NCBI GenBank assembly: GCA_038184435.1
Contig: CP116227.1
Span: 2,199,501-2,263,500 of the forward strand
Reading direction: 5' to 3'
DNA length: 64,000 nt
Origin: Nocardioides alkalitolerans
GTDB lineage: Bacteria > Actinomycetota > Actinomycetes > Propionibacteriales > Nocardioidaceae
Under the pieces are notes generated by a model. It was given only the letters and a program-made list of their open reading frames with translations. It made no database searches and was not told where the DNA came from. A program made the translations under genes and the position numbers. Below, one piece after another: positions 60,822 to 64,000 of this stretch; the stretch's first letter is position 1; every line of letters begins with the position of its first letter.

Positions 60822-61214
60822 GTGAGCCTGCTCGAGGCCGCCCGCGGGACGGGCACCGAGCCCGGTCCCCGGGTGGCGGTCGTCGGCGCGCTCGGGATGC
60901 TCGCCATCCTGGCGGTGGACCTCGGCCTCGGCGGCCGGGTCAGCTCCTTCTTCGACCTCAGCTTCGTCGTGCTGTGCCTCGTGCTCGCCGTGCGCGCCGA
61001 CCGGTCGGCGTTCTTCGCGGTGGGCATGACGCCGCCGCTGCTGATGCTCGCCGCGTTCACGGCGATCGCCCTCGTGTCGCCCGGCGCCCTGGCCCGCCCG
61101 GAGGACGGCGCCGTCCAGGCCCTCGTCAGCGGCATGCTGCTCCACGCGCCCGGCCTCGCTGCTGGCTACGCCCTGTGCCTGCTCACGCTCGGCGCCCGCA
61201 TGACGCAGGACTGA
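60822..61214 (+). CDS. DUF6542-type small membrane protein
   Basis: The 130-residue protein has four membrane spans (VAVVGALGMLAILAVDLGL, FFDLSFVVLCLVLAVRA, TPPLLMLAAFTAIALVS, APGLAAGYALCLLTLG). It matches the protein found between ispH and ychF in many actinobacteria (DUF6542). TACCCT lies six bases before the GTG, suggesting a leaderless start. It converges on the YciO/Sua5-like gene across a palindromic repeat. Confidence 0.78.
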   Translation: MSLLEAARGTGTEPGPRVAVVGALGMLAILAVDLGLGGRVSSFFDLSFVVLCLVLAVRADRSAFFAVGMTPPLLMLAAFTAIALVSPGALARPEDGAVQALVSGMLLHAPGLAAGYALCLLTLGARMTQD

Positions 61215-61274
61215 CCGCGCCGAGCTGTCACGCACGCCGCGGTCGGTCGGTACGGCGCGGGTTCGCCCGGGCTC

Positions 61275-61333
61275 GGAAATGTGCGCCTGGGGCAGGTCGG
61301 AGGCGGTCGGACCCACCCCAACCGCACAGTTCG
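61275..61333. repeat. Dispersed palindromic repeat, copy B
   Basis: Arms 61275-61298 (GGAAATGTGCGCCTGGGGCA at its start) and 61310-61333 pair imperfectly around an 11-nt loop. The half-site is shared with copies A and C. It lies between two convergent genes and could double as a terminator. Confidence 0.55.
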
Positions 61334-61374
61334 CGAACCGGCGCGGCGCCGGAACCGGAACCGGCCCCCGCCCC

Positions 61375-61998
61375 TCAGGCCTCGAAGCGGCTGGGATCGC
61401 CCGCGCCGTACCGCACGATCTCGGGCACGTCCTCCGACCAGTCGACGACCGTCGTCGGCACGGCCGGGGTCTCCCCCGCCTCGATGACGATGTCGACGTC
61501 GTGGTCGAGGTCCTCCTTGACCTCCCAGCCGATCGTGCGGGGCTCGGCCTCGCCCGGCAGGATCAGGCTGCTCGTGAGCAGCGGCTCGCCCAGCTCGGCG
61601 AGGAGCGCCTCGACGACGGGGTGCTCCGGGATGCGCACGCCCACGGTCTTCTTCTTGGGGTGCATCAGCTGCTTCGGCACCTCGCGGGTGGCCGGGAGGA
61701 TGAAGGTGTAGGGGCCCGGGGTCGCCGACTTCACCGACCGGAAGGCGTGGTTCGAGACGTGCACGAAGTGGCCGAGCTGGGAGAAGTCGGCGCACATGAG
61801 CGTGAAGTGGTGCTTGTCGTCGAGCTGGCGGATCCGCAGGATGCGGTCCTTGCCGTCGCGGTTGCCGAGCCGGCAGCCGAGCGCGTAGCCCGAGTCCGTC
61901 GGGTAGGCGATGAGCGCGTCGTCGCGGAGCGCCTCCACGACCTGCGCGACGAGGCGCGGCTGCGGGTCGACCGGGTGCAGGTCGAGGAAGCGGGCCAT
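61375..61998 (-). CDS. YrdC/Sua5-like threonylcarbamoyl-AMP synthase family protein (YciO type)
   Basis: The 207-residue single-domain protein has the YrdC core: ALIAYPTDSGYALGCRLGN, KDRILRIRQLDDKHHFTLMC, ATPGPYTFILPATREVP, KKKTVGVRIPEHPVVEALL and TSSLILPGEAEPRT. Lacking the second Sua5 domain, it is closest to YciO. It could make L-threonylcarbamoyl-AMP for t6A in tRNA, but YciO members have much lower activity, so the role is uncertain. The ATG overlaps the ispH stop (ATGA). Confidence 0.88.
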   Translation of the reverse strand: MARFLDLHPVDPQPRLVAQVVEALRDDALIAYPTDSGYALGCRLGNRDGKDRILRIRQLDDKHHFTLMCADFSQLGHFVHVSNHAFRSVKSATPGPYTFILPATREVPKQLMHPKKKTVGVRIPEHPVVEALLAELGEPLLTSSLILPGEAEPRTIGWEVKEDLDHDVDIVIEAGETPAVPTTVVDWSEDVPEIVRYGAGDPSRFEA

Positions 61999-62999
61999 CA
62001 GGAGCGCCCGGCGGCCTTGAGGTCGCGCCGCAGCTCGGGCGGCAGCGCGAAGATCAGCGACTCCTCCGCGGTCTTCACGGCGCGGGCGTCGGGGTAGCCC
62101 CGCTCCGCGAGGAAGCCCAGCACACCCTCGACGAGGTCCTCGGGCACCGAGGCGCCGGAGGTGACGCTGACGGTCGCGACGCCGTCGAGCCAGGCCTCGT
62201 CGATCTCGGAGGCGTCGTCCACGCGGTAGGACGCCTTGGCGCCCGCCTCGAGCGCGACCTCGACGAGGCGCACCGAGTTCGAGGAGTTGGCGGAGCCGAC
62301 CACGATCACCAGGTCGGCATCCTGGCCGATCTCCTTGACGGCCACCTGACGGTTCTGCGTGGCGTAGCAGATGTCGTCGGACGGCGGGTCCTCCAGCTGC
62401 GGGAACTTCTCGCGCAGGCGGCGCACCGTCTCCATCGTCTCGTCGACGCTGAGCGTGGTCTGCGAGAGCCAGGACAGCTTGGTGCCCTCCGGGAACTCGA
62501 GGTCGGCCACGTCGTCGGGGGTCTCGACGAGGGTGATGTGGTCGGGTGCCTCGCCCGCCGTGCCCTCGACCTCCTCGTGACCCTCGTGCCCGATGAGCAG
62601 GATGCGGTAGCCCTCGGCGGCGAACCGGCGCGCCTCGTGGTGCACCTTCGTGACGAGCGGGCACGTCGCGTCGATGGTCTTGAGCGAGCGCTCCGCGGCC
62701 TCGGCGTGCACCATCGGCGAGACGCCGTGGGCGGAGAACACGACGGTGGCGCCCTCGGGGATCTCCTCGATCTCCTCAACGAAGATCGCGCCGCGCTCTT
62801 CCAGGGTGCTCACCACGTGCTTGTTGTGGACGATCTGCTTGCGCACGTAGACCGGCGCGCCGTAGAGGTCGAGGGCCTTCTCGACGGTGATGACGGCCCG
62901 GTCGACGCCGGCGCAGTAGCCCCGCGGAGCGGCGAGCAGCACGGCGCGCTCGGCGTCGTCGCGCGGCAGGAGTCGCGGCGTACCCAGGTCGGTGCTCAT
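61998..62999 (-). CDS. ispH: 4-hydroxy-3-methylbut-2-enyl diphosphate reductase
   Basis: The 333-residue iron-sulfur enzyme has the three cluster cysteines in RGYCAGVDRAV, DATCPLVTKVHHEA and DDICYATQNRQ, plus FSAHGVSP, the catalytic-Glu region SQTTLSVDE and GSANSSNSVRLVEVA. It makes IPP and DMAPP in the last step of the MEP pathway. It is coupled to the downstream YciO-like gene and divergent from xseA, the usual actinobacterial arrangement. Confidence 0.97.
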   Translation of the reverse strand: MSTDLGTPRLLPRDDAERAVLLAAPRGYCAGVDRAVITVEKALDLYGAPVYVRKQIVHNKHVVSTLEERGAIFVEEIEEIPEGATVVFSAHGVSPMVHAEAAERSLKTIDATCPLVTKVHHEARRFAAEGYRILLIGHEGHEEVEGTAGEAPDHITLVETPDDVADLEFPEGTKLSWLSQTTLSVDETMETVRRLREKFPQLEDPPSDDICYATQNRQVAVKEIGQDADLVIVVGSANSSNSVRLVEVALEAGAKASYRVDDASEIDEAWLDGVATVSVTSGASVPEDLVEGVLGFLAERGYPDARAVKTAEESLIFALPPELRRDLKAAGRS

Positions 63000-63055
63000 G
63001 GGGCCCGAGTCTAGGCGAGGGGGGCACGCGGGGCAGAACCGTCGGCGGCAGGCCC

Positions 63056-63061
63056 TAACCT
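63056..63061 (+). promoter_or_regulatory. Leaderless -10 of xseA
   Basis: TAACCT lies exactly seven bases before the GTG chosen as the xseA start, the same spacing as at the acetamidase and aminotransferase genes. No clear -35 is seen. Confidence 0.45.
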
Positions 63062-63068
63062 CGTGCGC

Positions 63069-64000
63069 GTGGCCCTGGAGACCTCCCTCGAGCAACCGGC
63101 CCCGGTGCGGCAGATCGCCACGGCGATCGCCGGCTGGGTCGACCGGCTCGGTGCCGTGTGGGTCGAGGGCCAGATCGCCCAGGTCAACCGCCGCCCGGGG
63201 ATGAGCACGGTGTTCATGGTGCTGCGCGACACCGTGGCCGACCTGTCCGTGACGCTCACCTGCTCGCGCACCCTCTTCGACAGCCTCAACCCGCCGCTCG
63301 TGGAGGGCGCGGGGGTGGTGGTCCACGCGAAACCGTCGTTCTACCCCAACCGGGGCACGCTCTCGCTCGCCGCGCGGGAGATCCGGATGGTCGGGCTGGG
63401 CGAGCTGCTGGCGCGGCTCGAGCGGCGCCGCCAGCTGCTGGCGGCCGAGGGCCTCTTCGCGCCCGAGCTCAAGCGTCCGCTGCCGTTCCTGCCCGGCGTC
63501 GTCGGGCTCGTCACGGCGCCCGGCTCCGCGGCCGAGCGCGACGTGCTCGAGGTCGCACGCCGGCGGTGGCCGGCGGTGGAGTTCACGGTGGCGTACGCCG
63601 CGATGCAGGGCCCGCGGAGCGCAGGCGAGGTGATCGAGGCGGTCGAGCGGCTCGACCGCGACCCGGCGGTCGAGGTCATCGTCGTGGCGCGGGGCGGCGG
63701 GTCGGTGGAGGACCTGCTGCCGTTCTCCGACGAGGGGCTCGTCCGGGCCGTCCACGCCGTCCGCACCCCGGTGGTGTCCGCGATCGGCCACGAGCCCGAC
63801 TCCCCCCTGCTCGACCTCGTCGCCGACTGGCGCGCCGCGACACCGACCGACGCCGCCAAGCGCGTGGTGCCCGACGTCGTCGAGGAGCAGCAGCAGGTGG
63901 CCGCGGCCCGCGACCGCGCCCGTCGCGTGCTGGCGCACTGGATCACGCGGGAGCAGGCGACGCTCGACGCGCTCCGCTCGCGCCCGGCCATGGCCGATCC
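63069..64000 (+). CDS. xseA: Exodeoxyribonuclease VII large subunit, 3' end outside window
   Basis: The open frame (about 310 codons visible) starts VALETSLEQPAPVRQIATAI. It contains the N-terminal OB-fold (VWVEGQIAQVNRRPGMSTVF, RDTVADLSVTLTC) and the start of the XseA nuclease domain (VGLVTAPGSAAERDVLEVA, VIVVARGGGSVEDLLPFSDE, VVSAIGHEPDSPLLDLVADW). It continues past the right edge without a stop. With XseB it degrades single-stranded DNA. The leaderless -10 seven bases upstream decides the second of two in-frame GTGs. Confidence 0.95.
   Translation, partial: MALETSLEQPAPVRQIATAIAGWVDRLGAVWVEGQIAQVNRRPGMSTVFMVLRDTVADLSVTLTCSRTLFDSLNPPLVEGAGVVVHAKPSFYPNRGTLSLAAREIRMVGLGELLARLERRRQLLAAEGLFAPELKRPLPFLPGVVGLVTAPGSAAERDVLEVARRRWPAVEFTVAYAAMQGPRSAGEVIEAVERLDRDPAVEVIVVARGGGSVEDLLPFSDEGLVRAVHAVRTPVVSAIGHEPDSPLLDLVADWRAATPTDAAKRVVPDVVEEQQQVAAARDRARRVLAHWITREQATLDALRSRPAMAD

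Overview
The window is chromosomal DNA of a high-GC actinobacterium, most likely a Nocardioides-like member of the Propionibacteriales. This is inferred, not computed, from very GC-rich third codon positions, frequent GTG starts, dense 1-4 nt gene overlaps, leaderless promoters, a nickel superoxide dismutase and a DUF222 HNH protein.

Layout. (1) 0-20 kb: mainly minus-strand catabolic genes. A six-gene operon (CocE-type hydrolase, amino-acid-type permease, metallo-beta-lactamase hydrolase, FAH-family hydrolase, acyl-CoA ligase, TPP-dependent E1-like enzyme) and a second operon (MDR dehydrogenase, TIM-barrel isomerase) share an identical 24-bp promoter box at identical spacing, so they probably form one regulon for an unidentified substrate. 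A molybdopterin oxidoreductase follows at 17-20 kb. (2) 20-22.2 kb: sodN behind a MerR-type promoter, plus small genes. (3) 22.35-33.50 kb: an 11.15-kb integrative element inserted in the 3' end of ychF, bounded by a 17-bp direct repeat. It carries a tyrosine integrase, an excisionase, an XRE regulator, a MobF relaxase-helicase with hairpins just upstream, a methyltransferase/PD-(D/E)XK pair and a low-GC DUF262 + HEPN pair that looks like a defence or toxin module. It has no conjugation pore genes, so it is probably mobilizable rather than self-transmissible. (4) 33.5-40 kb: ychF, two PH-domain membrane proteins, exonuclease III and an HNH protein. (5) 40-59.7 kb: a nearly complete purine-to-ureide pathway (guanine deaminase, xanthine dehydrogenase, urate oxidase, HIU hydrolase, OHCU decarboxylase, allantoinase, allantoate amidohydrolase, ureidoglycine-glyoxylate aminotransferase), with an acetamidase/formamidase, an AtzH-amidase fusion, a RpiR-type regulator and an ABC importer. 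(6) 59.7-64 kb: rmuC-like gene, a small membrane protein gene, a YciO/Sua5-like gene, ispH and the start of xseA.

The clearest regulatory signal is a set of GAAAC boxes upstream of four transcription units in region 5. Two of them contain exact GTTAC-N6-GAAAC, which matches the GlnR a-site/b-site consensus of Streptomyces, and the last GAAAC always begins 15 bp before the -10. This ties the pathway, the importer and the two orphan amidase genes into one nitrogen-responsive regulon. An attractive hypothesis is that the AtzH-amidase fusion removes oxalurate, the expected product of the aminotransferase.
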